NCBI GenBank assembly: GCA_937943665.1
Contig: CALEAR010000154.1
Coordinates: forward strand, 1-19,267
Direction: 5' to 3'
Source of the DNA: an uncultured Alcanivoracaceae bacterium
GTDB taxonomy: Bacteria > Pseudomonadota > Gammaproteobacteria > Pseudomonadales > Alcanivoracaceae
DNA: 19,267 nucleotides
Position numbers and translations under genes: made by a program
Shown here: positions 1-8,444 of the stretch, piece after piece
How positions within the stretch are numbered: the stretch's first letter is position 1
How the letters are laid out: each line of letters starts with the position of its first letter
Notes under the pieces: generated by a model
What the model was told of the DNA's origin: nothing
Database searches by the model: none
What the model saw: only the letters and a program-made list of their open reading frames with translations

Positions 1-352
1 GCGTTTCTTGTAGGCTATCTAGGATATGGTTTGGTAGCCCGCGTGTTTCAGGGCCGAACAATAAAATGTCCTCTGCCTGATACGCCACTGTGTGATAGCT
101 GCGTTTGCCTTTAGTGGTGAAGGCAAACAAACGTCGGTTTTGTTTCCATTGGCAAAAGGCTTGCCAGTTTTCATGTTCTTGTATATGAGCAATGTCGCGA
201 TAATCCATGCCGGCACGACGCAGCTGCTTTTCCTCCAAGGAAAACCCTAAGGGTTTTATTAGATGCAGTGTGGCATCCATATTGGCACTTAAACGAATAA
301 TATTGCCGGTGTTAGGTGGGATTTCTGGTTCGAACAGGGCGATGTGGAACAT
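1..352 (-). CDS. trmL: tRNA (cytidine/uridine-2'-O)-methyltransferase TrmL, 3' end cut off by window
   Basis: SPOUT-class methyltransferase that 2'-O-methylates the wobble nucleotide 34 of tRNA-Leu isoacceptors, using SAM in the cytoplasm. The 117 visible residues begin MFHIALFEPEIPPNTGNIIR, the family's N-terminal signature, continue with LHLIKPLGFSLEEKQLRRAG, and near the window edge show FGPETRGLP, part of the SAM-binding trefoil-knot region. Family members are about 155 residues, so roughly the last 40 (rest of the knot) lie off the left edge. The start is the ATG at 352-350, the only one giving the conserved N-terminus. It lies 46 nt downstream of typA in the same direction, with a hairpin between them. 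Identity is from recognised family sequence and is strong; the exact target tRNA is inferred from the E. coli enzyme. Confidence 0.93.
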   Translation of the reverse strand, partial: MFHIALFEPEIPPNTGNIIRLSANMDATLHLIKPLGFSLEEKQLRRAGMDYRDIAHIQEHENWQAFCQWKQNRRLFAFTTKGKRSYHTVAYQAEDILLFGPETRGLPNHILDSLQET

Positions 353-365
353 ACAAACTCTTTAA

Positions 366-391
366 GCACCTTGGGCAAGGGCCCAAGGTGC
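366..391 (-). terminator. Perfect 11-bp hairpin between typA and trmL
   Basis: Arms GCACCTTGGGC (366-376) and GCCCAAGGTGC (381-391) pair perfectly around a 4-nt loop. It starts 8 nt past the typA stop and ends 14 nt before the trmL start. On the minus strand it is followed by TTAAAGAG rather than a clean T run, so it may be a weak or Rho-assisted terminator or an mRNA 3'-end stabiliser. The structure is seen directly; the function is inferred. Confidence 0.6.
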
Positions 392-398
392 GGTGGGG

Positions 399-2216
399 TT
401 AACGGTTAGCACGCTTACGTTCAGATTCCGTAAGCAGTTTCTTGCGCAGGCGAATATGGTGAGGTGTGACTTCCACCAATTCATCATCGGCAATAAAATC
501 AATGGCCTGCTCGAGGGAGAATTCAATGGGCGGCGTGAGAATAATACTCTCATCGGAGCCGGAGGCGCGAATGTTCGTGTGTGCCTTCCCTCGTGTGGGG
601 TTTACCACTAAGTCGTTATCACGGGAGTGAATGCCCACAATTTGTCCTTCGTACACTTCCACATTGGGTTTGAGGAAAAGGCGCCCACGCTCCTGCAGGT
701 TGAACAGTGCAAAAGCAAGCACCTTACCGGTGGTGTTAGAAATGAGCACTCCGTTGTTGCGGTCTGCAAATTTCTCATCACGGAATTCACCGTAATGGGA
801 GAACACGGCGTTAAAAATACCCGTGCCTGAGGTGAGTGTCATGAACAGGGAACGGAAACCAATGAGCCCGCGAGAGGGGGCTAGGTACTCTAGACGCACC
901 CGGCCTTTGCCATCGGGTGACATATCTTGTAGTTCGCCACGACGCGCACCGAGTTGCTCCATAATGGCGCCCTGGTGTTGTTCTTCCACATCAAGCACGA
1001 GGTGCTCATAGGGCTCCTGTTTCTTACCATCCACTTCGCGAATAATCACTTCAGGGCGTCCCACGGCGAGCTCAAAGCCTTCGCGGCGCATATTTTCAAT
1101 AAGCACTGAAAGGTGTAACTCCCCGCGACCTGAAACGCGGAAGCGATCTGGGTTGTCGGTATCTTCCACTCGCAAGGCCACATTATGGCGTAGCTCCTCA
1201 TGCAAGCGCTCGCGAATATTGCGCGAGGTAATAAATTTTCCATCTTGACCTGCAAAGGGCGAGGTGTTCACGTGGAAGAACATACTTACGGTGGGCTCAT
1301 CCACACTTAAAGGTGGCAAGGCTTCCACTGTATCAGGGTGGCATACAGTGTCAGAAATATTCAGCGGATCCAAACCAGTAATGCAGACAATATCTCCGGC
1401 GGAAGCAGATTTTACCTCCACACGATCGAGCCCATGGTGGCCCATAATAGTAAGGATTCTACCGGAGCGGATTTTTCCTTCCGTATCTACCACCTTCACG
1501 GGGCTGTTGGCCTTAATGCTGCCACGTGTAATACGACCCACGCCAATAACACCCACGTAGCTGTTGTAATCCAAGGAGCTAATTTGCATTTGGAAGGGGC
1601 CTTCCACATCCACTTGTGGGTGTGGCACATGTTCCACAATGGCCTCAAATAGAGGTGTCATGTCCGAAGCCATATCTTCAGGATCCAAGCCTGCAATCCC
1701 GTTAAGGCCAGAGGCGTAAATAATGGGGAAATCTAACTGTTCATCGGTGGCTCCTAGGTTATCGAATAAATCGAAAACCTGATCAATCACCCAATCAGGG
1801 CGGGCTCCTTGGCGGTCAATTTTGTTCACCACCACGATGGGCTTTAGCCCGGCTTCGAAAGCCTTTTGGGTCACAAAGCGGGTTTGAGGCATGGGGCCTT
1901 CTACGGAGTCCACCAAGAGGAGAACGGAATCCACCATGGACATGACTCGCTCCACCTCGCCGCCAAAGTCTGCGTGGCCTGGGGTATCCACAATGTTGAT
2001 TCGGTAATCGTTCCATTTAATGGCCGTGTTCTTAGCCAAAATGGTAATGCCGCGCTCTTTTTCAATGTCTCCGGAATCCATAACGCGGTCGCCTAGATTG
2101 GCGCGCTCATCCAAGGTGCCGGAATGTTGTAAGAGCTTATCCACAATGGTGGTTTTGCCATGATCCACGTGGGCAATAATGGCAATGTTACGCAAATGAG
2201 TAATATCTAACGACAT
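399..2216 (-). CDS. typA: Ribosome-associated translational GTPase TypA/BipA
   Basis: TypA (BipA) is a translational GTPase related to EF-G and LepA; it binds the 70S ribosome and supports 50S assembly and growth under stress or cold. At 605 residues it has the usual family length. GTPase motifs are all present: G1 AHVDHGKTT (15-23), RGITI (55-59), G3 DTPGHADFG (77-85) and G4 NKID (131-134). Further on come the EF-Tu domain-2-like barrel, the EF-G domain III/V-like region and the TypA-specific C-terminal domain (for example [19 protein letters not shown]). The start at 2216 gives the standard [21 protein letters not shown]-terminus; the Shine-Dalgarno is poor (GAAAAAAC). It is transcribed away from the protease/ATP-grasp operon and probably together with trmL. 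No anomalies were seen. Confidence 0.98.
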   Translation of the reverse strand: MSLDITHLRNIAIIAHVDHGKTTIVDKLLQHSGTLDERANLGDRVMDSGDIEKERGITILAKNTAIKWNDYRINIVDTPGHADFGGEVERVMSMVDSVLLLVDSVEGPMPQTRFVTQKAFEAGLKPIVVVNKIDRQGARPDWVIDQVFDLFDNLGATDEQLDFPIIYASGLNGIAGLDPEDMASDMTPLFEAIVEHVPHPQVDVEGPFQMQISSLDYNSYVGVIGVGRITRGSIKANSPVKVVDTEGKIRSGRILTIMGHHGLDRVEVKSASAGDIVCITGLDPLNISDTVCHPDTVEALPPLSVDEPTVSMFFHVNTSPFAGQDGKFITSRNIRERLHEELRHNVALRVEDTDNPDRFRVSGRGELHLSVLIENMRREGFELAVGRPEVIIREVDGKKQEPYEHLVLDVEEQHQGAIMEQLGARRGELQDMSPDGKGRVRLEYLAPSRGLIGFRSLFMTLTSGTGIFNAVFSHYGEFRDEKFADRNNGVLISNTTGKVLAFALFNLQERGRLFLKPNVEVYEGQIVGIHSRDNDLVVNPTRGKAHTNIRASGSDESIILTPPIEFSLEQAIDFIADDELVEVTPHHIRLRKKLLTESERKRANR

Positions 2217-2268
2217 GAAAGTTTTTTCGCCTAATAGAAAAAGAAGAGAGGGAACTCATCCTGAGTTA

Positions 2269-2285
2269 ATCATAGCGCCTATGAT
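2269..2285. promoter_or_regulatory. 17-bp perfect dyad in the typA / protease-operon divergent region
   Basis: ATCATAG-CGC-CTATGAT is a perfect 7-bp inverted repeat with a 3-nt centre, 53 bp upstream of the typA start in the 244-bp divergent gap 2217-2460. Each arm contains a -10-like TATGAT (rightward 2280-2285, leftward 2274-2269), but no convincing -35 was found for either. It could be an operator or paired -10 elements. The rest of the gap holds only weak secondary structure (AACGT...ACGTT around 2340-2362) and no gene. Confidence 0.3.
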
Positions 2286-2460
2286 ACACGCTTTGTGCGG
2301 CTTTGTATGTTGGCTCGTGGATGGAGTTTGCGGGGGAACGTTAAAAAGGGTTTTACGTTGTTGGCCCACTTTTTGTGGAATTTCCTTTAGAATATGCCCT
2401 CTTAACCTATGGTTATAGAATGTGAGTTTTACATCGCCATAAAAGCGAGGAGTTGTTTTA

Positions 2461-2988
2461 GTGTTAAAACGTTGGTTGGTTTTTAGCATCTTAGGTGTGA
2501 TGCTAAGCGGAGGAGCCGCAATGGCCAAAGAGTTTAATCATAAAGTGATTTTTGGTCTTCATGAAGAGGTTGCTATTCCTGAGTTAGGTTTGCAGCTTGA
2601 GGCTAAACTCGATACTGGCGCTGTGAGCGCTTCACTGAGCGCCTATGATATTGAAACTTTCACCAAGGATGATGAAGAGTGGGTGCGTTTTCGCTTAGGT
2701 GTGGAAAGCGATGAAGGGCGAAAGGTGGAGCTACCCGTGGATAAAACCGTGCGTATTCGCCGCCGCAAAGAAGATGTGGCTGATAACGAAAAAACCTACA
2801 GCGAGCGCATTGTGGTGCGTTTAAAAGTGTGTATTGGTGGGCGAGAAGTGCCCATGCGTGTGAACTTGGCGGACCGTCGTCACTTTAACTTCCCTTTGTT
2901 GGTGGGCTCTGAAGGGTTACGTGATATTGGTGCGCTTGTGGATGCTTCCTTAGAGTTTGCGGCGGGTAGCCTCCATTGCAAAAAATAA
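2461..2988 (+). CDS. Exported retropepsin-like 'ATP-dependent zinc protease' family protein (PF05618-type)
   Basis: 175-residue predicted periplasmic protein. Residues 1-22 form a signal peptide (positive MLKR, hydrophobic core, cleavage after AMA). The mature part has the family pattern AKLDTGAVSASL (48-59), in which D51-T-G-A is the aspartic-protease active-site triplet of retropepsin folds, and a later LLVGSEGLRDIGALVD stretch. The 'ATP-dependent zinc' name in databases is probably misleading; I see no ATP or zinc motif. The start is GTG at 2461, chosen because GAGGAG (2447-2452) sits 8 nt upstream and the signal peptide begins there. It is first in an operon with an inactive-transglutaminase/7TM protein (33 nt downstream) and an ATP-grasp ligase, a combination noted in comparative genomics of amidoligases. 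A peptidase that trims or reverses the ligase product is an inference. Confidence 0.85.
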   Translation: MLKRWLVFSILGVMLSGGAAMAKEFNHKVIFGLHEEVAIPELGLQLEAKLDTGAVSASLSAYDIETFTKDDEEWVRFRLGVESDEGRKVELPVDKTVRIRRRKEDVADNEKTYSERIVVRLKVCIGGREVPMRVNLADRRHFNFPLLVGSEGLRDIGALVDASLEFAAGSLHCKK

Positions 2989-3021
2989 TGACCCATTAAT
3001 GTAAAGGTGAAGGATAAATAA

Positions 3022-4554
3022 ATGCGTGGCGTAAAAATACATGCAATGGTGCTGGCGTTAATATTAATTTTGGTGGGTGCTGGTGCCACGCTTTACCAAA
3101 TCTTTGTGTTGGATATTCCCATTCAAGAGGATGAAACGGATACTGTTTGGGTGCTTGATGCACGCTTAAACTTTAAAGCGGAATCAGATTCACCGGTGAA
3201 GGTGAAAATGCATGTGCCACCTAAAAGCGAGCACTTCCTCACCTTAAATGAGAGCTTTATTTCACCCAACTATGGCGTTAGCGTAACCCAAGAGGAAGAG
3301 AACCGTATTGCCACTTGGTCTGTGCGCCGAGCGCAAGGGGAGCAAACCCTTTATTATCGCCAAGCCATTTCCCAGCGTTTTGGCCGTAATGCTGTGGCTT
3401 CAGAAGGACAGCAGTTCCGTCCTCGGCCTCCCTTACAAGGAGCTGAAAAATTAGCGGCTGAGGCCCTGCTAGAGCCAATTCGCCAACATTCTGCGGATGT
3501 GGAAACCTTTATAACGGAAATGATTCGCCGTCTTAATGTGCCCAATGATGACAACGTGAAGTTGTTGCTCGGGGGGGATACCAGCGTGGAAAACCGAGCG
3601 CGGGTGATCGAAACCCTATTAGCCGCGGCGCATATTCCTTCGCAACAGGTGCATACGGTGCGTTTGGCGGATTCGCAAAAACAAAACCCAGAGCTGTGGC
3701 TGCGCAGCCACAACGGCAAACAGTGGGTGTACTTTAGCCCAGTAACGGGTAAACAAGGTTTACCTGAGGACCGTTTGGTTTGGTGGGTGGGGCCCGGGCC
3801 CATTGCCACAGTGGAGGGCGGATCTAATCCAAGCGTCACCTTTAGTGTGGCTAAAACGGAAGTGAATACCATTCAATTGGCCAAAACCAATGAGGCAGCC
3901 CGTGATAAGGCATTATTAACGGCGTCTTTATACGAGTTGCCAGTGGCTACCCAAAGCACCTACCGCGTGATGTTGATGATTCCCGCTGGTGTGCTGCTGA
4001 TATTATTGCTGCGTAATTTAGTGGGGCTTGAAACCTTAGGTACTTTTACACCGGTGCTGGTGGCCTTGGCCTTCCGTGAAACTGAAGTGGTCACTGGTAT
4101 TGTGATGTTTGCGGTGATTACTGCTATTGGTTTGTCCTTGCGATCCTACCTAGAGCATCTGCGATTACAGTTATTGCCACGGCTTTCGGTGGTGCTCACC
4201 TTTGTAATTATTTTAATGGCCCTCATTAGCTTGGTGGGTTACAAGCTTGGCATTGAGAAGGGCTTGTCCATTGCCTTGTTCCCCATGGTGATCCTCACCA
4301 TGGTGATTGAGCGATTATCCATTGTGTGGGAAGAGCGTGGCAGCATGCATGCGCTGAAAACTGCCGTGGCCACCCTGATTGCCGCCACGCTGGCGCACCT
4401 ATTAATGAGCCATCCGCAGCTGTCTTATTTCTGTTTCACCTTCCCGGGTTCCCTGTTAGTAATGGTGGGTATCATGTTGCTCATGGGGCATTACCGTGGG
4501 TACCGTTTGAGCGAGCTGATTCGTTTCCGTGCTTTAGCGCGTAAGGAGCTGTAA
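3022..4554 (+). CDS. Inactive transglutaminase-like periplasmic domain fused to a 7-TM domain
   Basis: 510 residues. Residues about 5-30 are an N-terminal membrane anchor. About 35-300 form a periplasmic region containing a transglutaminase-like core (around 160-265, ending QWVYFSPVTGKQG). From about 315 to 495 there are seven hydrophobic segments, the '7TM_transglut' arrangement. The only cysteine in the whole protein is in the last part (SYFCF), so the papain-like catalytic Cys is absent; the core is probably a peptide- or substrate-binding scaffold. The start ATG at 3022 is preceded by GAAGGA. It lies between the retropepsin-like protein and the ATP-grasp ligase; the ligase start is 2 nt after this stop. 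I infer that it anchors and couples the cytoplasmic ligase and periplasmic protease sides of one system. Confidence 0.85.
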   Translation: MRGVKIHAMVLALILILVGAGATLYQIFVLDIPIQEDETDTVWVLDARLNFKAESDSPVKVKMHVPPKSEHFLTLNESFISPNYGVSVTQEEENRIATWSVRRAQGEQTLYYRQAISQRFGRNAVASEGQQFRPRPPLQGAEKLAAEALLEPIRQHSADVETFITEMIRRLNVPNDDNVKLLLGGDTSVENRARVIETLLAAAHIPSQQVHTVRLADSQKQNPELWLRSHNGKQWVYFSPVTGKQGLPEDRLVWWVGPGPIATVEGGSNPSVTFSVAKTEVNTIQLAKTNEAARDKALLTASLYELPVATQSTYRVMLMIPAGVLLILLLRNLVGLETLGTFTPVLVALAFRETEVVTGIVMFAVITAIGLSLRSYLEHLRLQLLPRLSVVLTFVIILMALISLVGYKLGIEKGLSIALFPMVILTMVIERLSIVWEERGSMHALKTAVATLIAATLAHLLMSHPQLSYFCFTFPGSLLVMVGIMLLMGHYRGYRLSELIRFRALARKEL

Positions 4555-4556
4555 GC

Positions 4557-5531
4557 ATGCTGGGGATACGCAAACGATTACGTGAGCGCGGCATTATGGG
4601 AATTAATGCCCGTAATGGTGATTATGTGTTGCGCTATAACCGCCGGCACCTGTACCCCATGGTGGATGACAAGGTGCTCACTAAGCAAAGGGCCATGGAA
4701 GTGGGCATCCGAGTGCCAGAGCAATATGCTGTGATTGAAAGTGAACAGCAAATTAAGCGTTTTGCAGAGCTCTTGGGAGATCGTAAGGATTTCGTAATTA
4801 AGCCTGCCCAAGGGGCAGGTGGTGATGGCATCTTGGTAATCACCGATAAGTTTGAGGGGTTTTATCGTACAGCGAGTGGCCGTTTGCTCACCATGGATGA
4901 TATTGAACACCATTTATCGGGTGTGCTCTCGGGTATTTATTCTCTCGGTGGCTACCGTGATAAAGCGTTGGTGGAATATCGGGTGATCCCTGATGATGTG
5001 TTTGGTGCCATTAGTTTTGAAGGGGTGCCAGATATTCGTCTCATCGTCTTGCGCGGCTATCCTGTTATGGGGATGTTGCGCTTGCCTACCCGTCAGTCCC
5101 AGGGGAAAGCTAACTTGCACCAAGGCGCCATTGGTGTAGGGGTGGATCTTGCCACCGGTGTTACCCTTGGAGGCACTTGGCATAACCGAATAATTTCCCG
5201 TCATCCAGATACCACTAACCCTGTGGCGGGGGTACAGTTGCCCGATTGGCAAGAATTCATGATGCTGGCCAGTGGCTGTTATGAGCTCACAGGGCTTGGC
5301 TATATTGGTGTGGATTTGGTGCTCGATAAAGATCAAGGTGCCATGATGCTCGAGATTAATGCGCGTCCTGGTTTGAACATTCAAATCGCCAATGATGATG
5401 GCTTAATGCGTCGCTGCGAAGTGGTGGAGGAGCATTTGGCCAGGCGTGATGCGCAACAGCTTGAGGTGGAGCCAGTGGAGGCACGCGTGGCATTCAGCCA
5501 ACAGCATTTTGCCGCTGACATCCCACAGTGA
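4557..5531 (+). CDS. Alpha-L-glutamate ligase-like ATP-grasp protein
   Basis: 324-residue cytoplasmic ATP-grasp enzyme of the 'alpha-L-glutamate ligase-related' / sugar-transfer-associated ATP-grasp group. Visible are the ATP-grasp lysine loop FVIKPAQGAGGDGI (79-92), a central DIRLIVLRG strand (159-167), and the Mg-binding end MLEINARPGLNIQIAN (264-279) with E266, N268 and R270. Such enzymes form an amide bond between a carboxylate (activated as acyl-phosphate) and an amine; the substrate here is unknown. It is not RimK, since it lacks the N-terminal RimK domain and has a different N-terminus (MLGIRKRLRERGIMGINARN). The AAGGAG Shine-Dalgarno lies inside the end of the preceding gene, so translation is coupled. 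Residues after about 300 are low in recognisable structure. Family assignment is strong, substrate unassigned. Confidence 0.88.
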   Translation: MLGIRKRLRERGIMGINARNGDYVLRYNRRHLYPMVDDKVLTKQRAMEVGIRVPEQYAVIESEQQIKRFAELLGDRKDFVIKPAQGAGGDGILVITDKFEGFYRTASGRLLTMDDIEHHLSGVLSGIYSLGGYRDKALVEYRVIPDDVFGAISFEGVPDIRLIVLRGYPVMGMLRLPTRQSQGKANLHQGAIGVGVDLATGVTLGGTWHNRIISRHPDTTNPVAGVQLPDWQEFMMLASGCYELTGLGYIGVDLVLDKDQGAMMLEINARPGLNIQIANDDGLMRRCEVVEEHLARRDAQQLEVEPVEARVAFSQQHFAADIPQ

Positions 5532-5563
5532 GACTAGGGGCCGCTTACGCCCTCTGATATACT

Positions 5564-5594
5564 TTGCACAGTTTCCTTATAACTGTATGTGCAA
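5564..5594 (+). other. Bulged stem-loop in the leader of the PP-loop gene
   Basis: TTGCACA (5564-5570) is repeated inverted as TGTGCAA (5588-5594), and inside it CAGTT (5569-5573) pairs with AACTG (5581-5585) around TCCTTAT. The two helices share bases, so either a 7-bp outer stem or a 5+5-bp stem with a bulge can form. It sits between the ATP-grasp stop (5531) and the start at 5629 and has no following T run. It could be a leader structure or a protein-binding dyad; TTGCAC could alternatively serve as a -35. Structure seen, role unknown. Confidence 0.35.
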
Positions 5595-5628
5595 GAAATT
5601 ATCGGGGTTACCCCAAGCAGAGATATTT

Positions 5629-6777
5629 ATGAGTCAATCTTCAACATCCCATCAACAACCTGTTCAACGCAAAGCCTTGGCCCTTGTGTCCGGTGGCTTA
5701 GATTCCATGCTGGCTGTACGAGTGATCCAAGAGCAAGGCATTCATGTGGAAGGGGTGAACTTCTACACTGGTTTTTGCGTGGAGGGCCATACCCAAGCCA
5801 TTCGTGAGCGAGATAAGAATAAAAATAAGCGTAATAACGCGCTTTGGGTGGCGGAGCAATTGGGAATCAAACTCCATATTGTGGATATTTCCGAGGAATA
5901 TAAAGATGTGGTGCTAAACCCTAAGCATGGTTATGGTGCCCATTTAAATCCTTGTTTAGACTGCAAAATTTTCATGGTGAACCAAGCCACTTTAATGCTT
6001 AATAAAGCACGAGAAATGGCGGGTGATGAAGGTTTTGATTTTATTATTACTGGGGAAGTGATTGGCCAACGTCCAAAATCACAGTTGAAGTGGACCATGC
6101 CCGTGATTGCTCGAGAGTCCGGCGCGGATGATCGTTTACTTAGACCACTCAGTGCATTGAACCTCGACCCCACTTTGCCAGAGCGTGAAGGTTGGGTGGA
6201 TAGGGAAAAACTTTATGGTTTTAGCGGTCGTAATCGCACCCCGCAAATGGAGTTAGCAAAGAAGTTTGGTTTAACGGATTTCGCACAGCCTGCGGGGGGA
6301 TGCTGCTTCCTCACTCATGAAGCTTATTCCAATAAGTTAGCGGATTTATGGCAGGCCCGTCGCAAGCGAGATTATGAACTTGATGACATCATGTTGCTAA
6401 AGGTGGGGCGTCACTTGCGCCCGCGTCCTCACTTTAAATTAATTGTGAGCAGAGAAGAGGGTGAGAACAACTTCCTACAGGGGTATCGCTATCAGTTCCC
6501 TAGTTTAGAAGTGGTAAGTCATGGTGGTCCACTCACCTTGGTGGATGGCGAGTTTGAAAGTGATGAGGATCTTGCGTTTGCAGCGCGGATTGTGGCTCGC
6601 TTTTCCCAAGGGCGCCGTGCTGGGGAGGTGGTGCTCGCCTATCGTGAGCCCAATGGCGTCACACGTGAAATCACGGTGAAGCCGCTCAGACCCGATGAAA
6701 TCAAACGGGAATGGCATGTGGGTGAACACCGCCCAGAAATTCCACCCGCACCTGAGGAGGCTAGCAGCCATGGCTGA
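5629..6777 (+). CDS. PP-loop sulfurtransferase-like protein with NFACT-R-like C-terminal domain (predicted RNA thiolation)
   Basis: 382 residues. The N-terminal part is an adenylating PP-loop ATPase with SGGLDS at 21-26, as in ThiI and MnmA. A CLDC pair (109-112) follows NP, and a GGCCFLT motif (223-229) holds two adjacent cysteines suited to accepting or transferring sulfur. From about 230 the protein continues with DDIMLLKVGRHLRPRPHFKL and a REEGENN segment, which resembles the NFACT-R domain of predicted RNA-modifying proteins. It has no THUMP or rhodanese domain, so it is not ThiI itself. I chose the ATG at 5629 because the PP-loop starts 20 residues later and upstream in-frame ATGs lie inside the ligase gene; the Shine-Dalgarno is weak (GCAGAG). 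It overlaps the TusA-like gene by 8 bp, which supports a sulfur relay. Databases often label such proteins tRNA methyltransferase or thiouridylase; the target RNA and nucleoside are unknown. Confidence 0.8.
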   Translation: MSQSSTSHQQPVQRKALALVSGGLDSMLAVRVIQEQGIHVEGVNFYTGFCVEGHTQAIRERDKNKNKRNNALWVAEQLGIKLHIVDISEEYKDVVLNPKHGYGAHLNPCLDCKIFMVNQATLMLNKAREMAGDEGFDFIITGEVIGQRPKSQLKWTMPVIARESGADDRLLRPLSALNLDPTLPEREGWVDREKLYGFSGRNRTPQMELAKKFGLTDFAQPAGGCCFLTHEAYSNKLADLWQARRKRDYELDDIMLLKVGRHLRPRPHFKLIVSREEGENNFLQGYRYQFPSLEVVSHGGPLTLVDGEFESDEDLAFAARIVARFSQGRRAGEVVLAYREPNGVTREITVKPLRPDEIKREWHVGEHRPEIPPAPEEASSHG

Positions 6778-6997
6778 GGAGCTGAATGTGCGGCGCCTGT
6801 TGTGCCCATTGCCTGTGATCCGTACGCAAAACAAAATTAATACCATGACCAGTGGCGAAGAGCTGCTAGTGGTGGGAACAGATCCAGGAATGTTGAACGA
6901 TATTCCTGCTTGGTGTCGCATTAATGGTCATCAGGTACTAGACACGAGCAGCCAAGATGGCGAGTATCGTGTACATATTAAAGTACAACATAGTTAA
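6770..6997 (+). CDS. TusA/SirA-like sulfur carrier protein
   Basis: 75-residue TusA-family protein. The hallmark CPLPVI (C12-P-L-P) with the preceding RRLL matches the sulfur-accepting Cys-Pro-x-Pro site at the start of the first helix; the rest (EELLVVGTDPGMLNDIPAWC) fits the family's small alpha/beta fold. The start at 6770 has a strong GAGGAGG (6754-6760) within the preceding gene and overlaps its stop by 8 bp, so translation is coupled. TusA family members accept persulfide from a cysteine desulfurase and pass it on. Being fused to the PP-loop gene by overlap, it is most likely that enzyme's dedicated carrier and not the general TusA of the MnmA pathway (inference). No desulfurase is in the window. 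Confidence 0.88.
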   Translation: MAEELNVRRLLCPLPVIRTQNKINTMTSGEELLVVGTDPGMLNDIPAWCRINGHQVLDTSSQDGEYRVHIKVQHS

Positions 6998-7035
6998 ACA
7001 ATCATTAGTTAAGATGCTCGGGAGGGCACAGCTTT

Positions 7036-8442
7036 ATGTCGGTAAAAACGCTAAAACTGATCAAAGAATCAGACGCCAAGTGGGTGGATTTACGCTTCAC
7101 AGATAGTCGTGGTAAAGAGCAACACGTAAGCTACCCCACCAGCCAAGTGGATGAAGCGTTTTTTACCGAAGGCCGCATGTTTGATGGCTCTTCCTTCGCA
7201 GCGTGGAAGGGTGTGAATGAATCTGACATGTTATTGATGCCCGATGACGATAGCGCTGTATTAGATCCGTTTACTGATGTACCCACAGTGAATGTGCGCT
7301 GTAATGTGCTTGATCCTGTGACCATGCAGGGTTACGAACGGGACCCTAGAACCATTGCTCAACGTGCAGAGGAATATTTAGTGGCCACGGGTATTGCAGA
7401 TACCGCCTTGTTTGGCCCTGAGCCTGAATTCTTTGTGTTTGATGGGGTACGTTGGCGCACAGATATGCACGCTAGCATGTATCACGTGTATTCCGATGAG
7501 GGTGCATGGATGAGCGGTGCCAAATACGAAGGCACTAACCATGGCCACCGCCCACGAGTGAAGGGCGGATACTTCCCCGTTCCCCCTGTGGATAGCTTGC
7601 ATGATTTACGTGCAGCCATGTGTAGCGCTTTAGAAAGTATGGGCCTTGAGGTGGAGGTACATCACCACGAGGTGGCCAGTGCGGGCCAGTGTGAAATTGG
7701 TGTGGGGCCTGCCACACTCACACGCAAGGCTGATGAGGTACAAATTTTAAAATACTGTGTGCACAACGTGGCACATGCTTATGGCAAAACCGCCACCTTT
7801 ATGCCAAAACCCCTGTTGGGAGATAGCGGTTCCGGTATGCATGTGCACCAATCGCTCCATAAAGAAGGGCGTAATATTTTTGCCGGAGATTTGTACGGCA
7901 ATTTAAGTGAAACGGCCCTATATTATATTGGTGGTTTAATTCGCCATGCGCGCGCGTTAAACGCCATTACTAACCCAAGCACCAACTCTTACAAACGATT
8001 AGTGCCTGGCTATGAAGCACCGGTGAAGCTGGCTTATTCAGCGCGTAATCGCTCTGCAGCTATTCGCATTCCCTACGTTACTAGCCCTAAAGGGCGCCGT
8101 ATTGAGGCGCGTTTCCCTGATGGCACAGCGAACCCGTATCTGTGTTTTGCTGCCATGTTAATGGCCGGTTTGGATGGTATTCAAAACAAAATTGATCCTG
8201 GTGAAGCCATGGATAAAGATCTTTATGGCCTTGCTCCTGAAGAGGCTCAGCAGGTACCTACGGTGGCACAATCCTTGCAGGAGGCTATCGATGCTTTAAG
8301 CGAAGATCATGAGTTTCTCCTCAAGGGCAATGTGTTCACCAAGGAAGGCTTGGAGGCTTATGTGAGCCTGCTGCGCAGTGATGTGGAGCGCCTGCAGGTG
8401 GCTCCTCACCCCGTAGAATTTGATATGTACTTTTCATCCTAA
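7036..8442 (+). CDS. glnA: Glutamine synthetase, type I-beta
   Basis: Makes glutamine from glutamate, ammonia and ATP; the central ammonium-assimilation enzyme, a cytoplasmic dodecamer. The 468-residue length equals the enterobacterial enzyme's. Visible are [12 protein letters not shown], the metal/substrate segment [21 protein letters not shown], the ATP-binding [18 protein letters not shown] and the [17 protein letters not shown] region. The adenylylation tyrosine is conserved and falls exactly at residue 397 in the DLYGLAPEE context, so GlnE-type control is expected. The start has GGGAGG at 7020-7025. The gap after the TusA-like gene is only 38 bp, and I saw no good sigma-54 -24/-12 element in or just before it. 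No ntrBC genes follow; instead dtd begins 2 nt after the stop. Confidence 0.98.
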   Translation: MSVKTLKLIKESDAKWVDLRFTDSRGKEQHVSYPTSQVDEAFFTEGRMFDGSSFAAWKGVNESDMLLMPDDDSAVLDPFTDVPTVNVRCNVLDPVTMQGYERDPRTIAQRAEEYLVATGIADTALFGPEPEFFVFDGVRWRTDMHASMYHVYSDEGAWMSGAKYEGTNHGHRPRVKGGYFPVPPVDSLHDLRAAMCSALESMGLEVEVHHHEVASAGQCEIGVGPATLTRKADEVQILKYCVHNVAHAYGKTATFMPKPLLGDSGSGMHVHQSLHKEGRNIFAGDLYGNLSETALYYIGGLIRHARALNAITNPSTNSYKRLVPGYEAPVKLAYSARNRSAAIRIPYVTSPKGRRIEARFPDGTANPYLCFAAMLMAGLDGIQNKIDPGEAMDKDLYGLAPEEAQQVPTVAQSLQEAIDALSEDHEFLLKGNVFTKEGLEAYVSLLRSDVERLQVAPHPVEFDMYFSS

Positions 8443-8444
8443 TT

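Noticed and set aside
3354..3872. Long antisense open frame inside the 7TM-protein gene
   Set aside because: Shadow of a strongly supported gene on the other strand; no recognisable domain, no upstream Shine-Dalgarno and a biased low-complexity composition.
4914..5384. Antisense open frame inside the ATP-grasp gene
   Set aside because: Mirror of coding bias on the plus strand; its translation matches no family.
5446..5628. In-frame upstream extension of the PP-loop protein
   Set aside because: It overlaps the end of the ATP-grasp gene, has no family similarity, and the PP-loop begins about 20 residues after the ATG at 5629.
6853..6866. Possible sigma-54 element (TGGC...CTGC) ahead of glnA
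   Set aside because: The GG and GC are 9 bases apart where 10 are needed, and the flanks do not fit; it is inside the TusA-like coding sequence.
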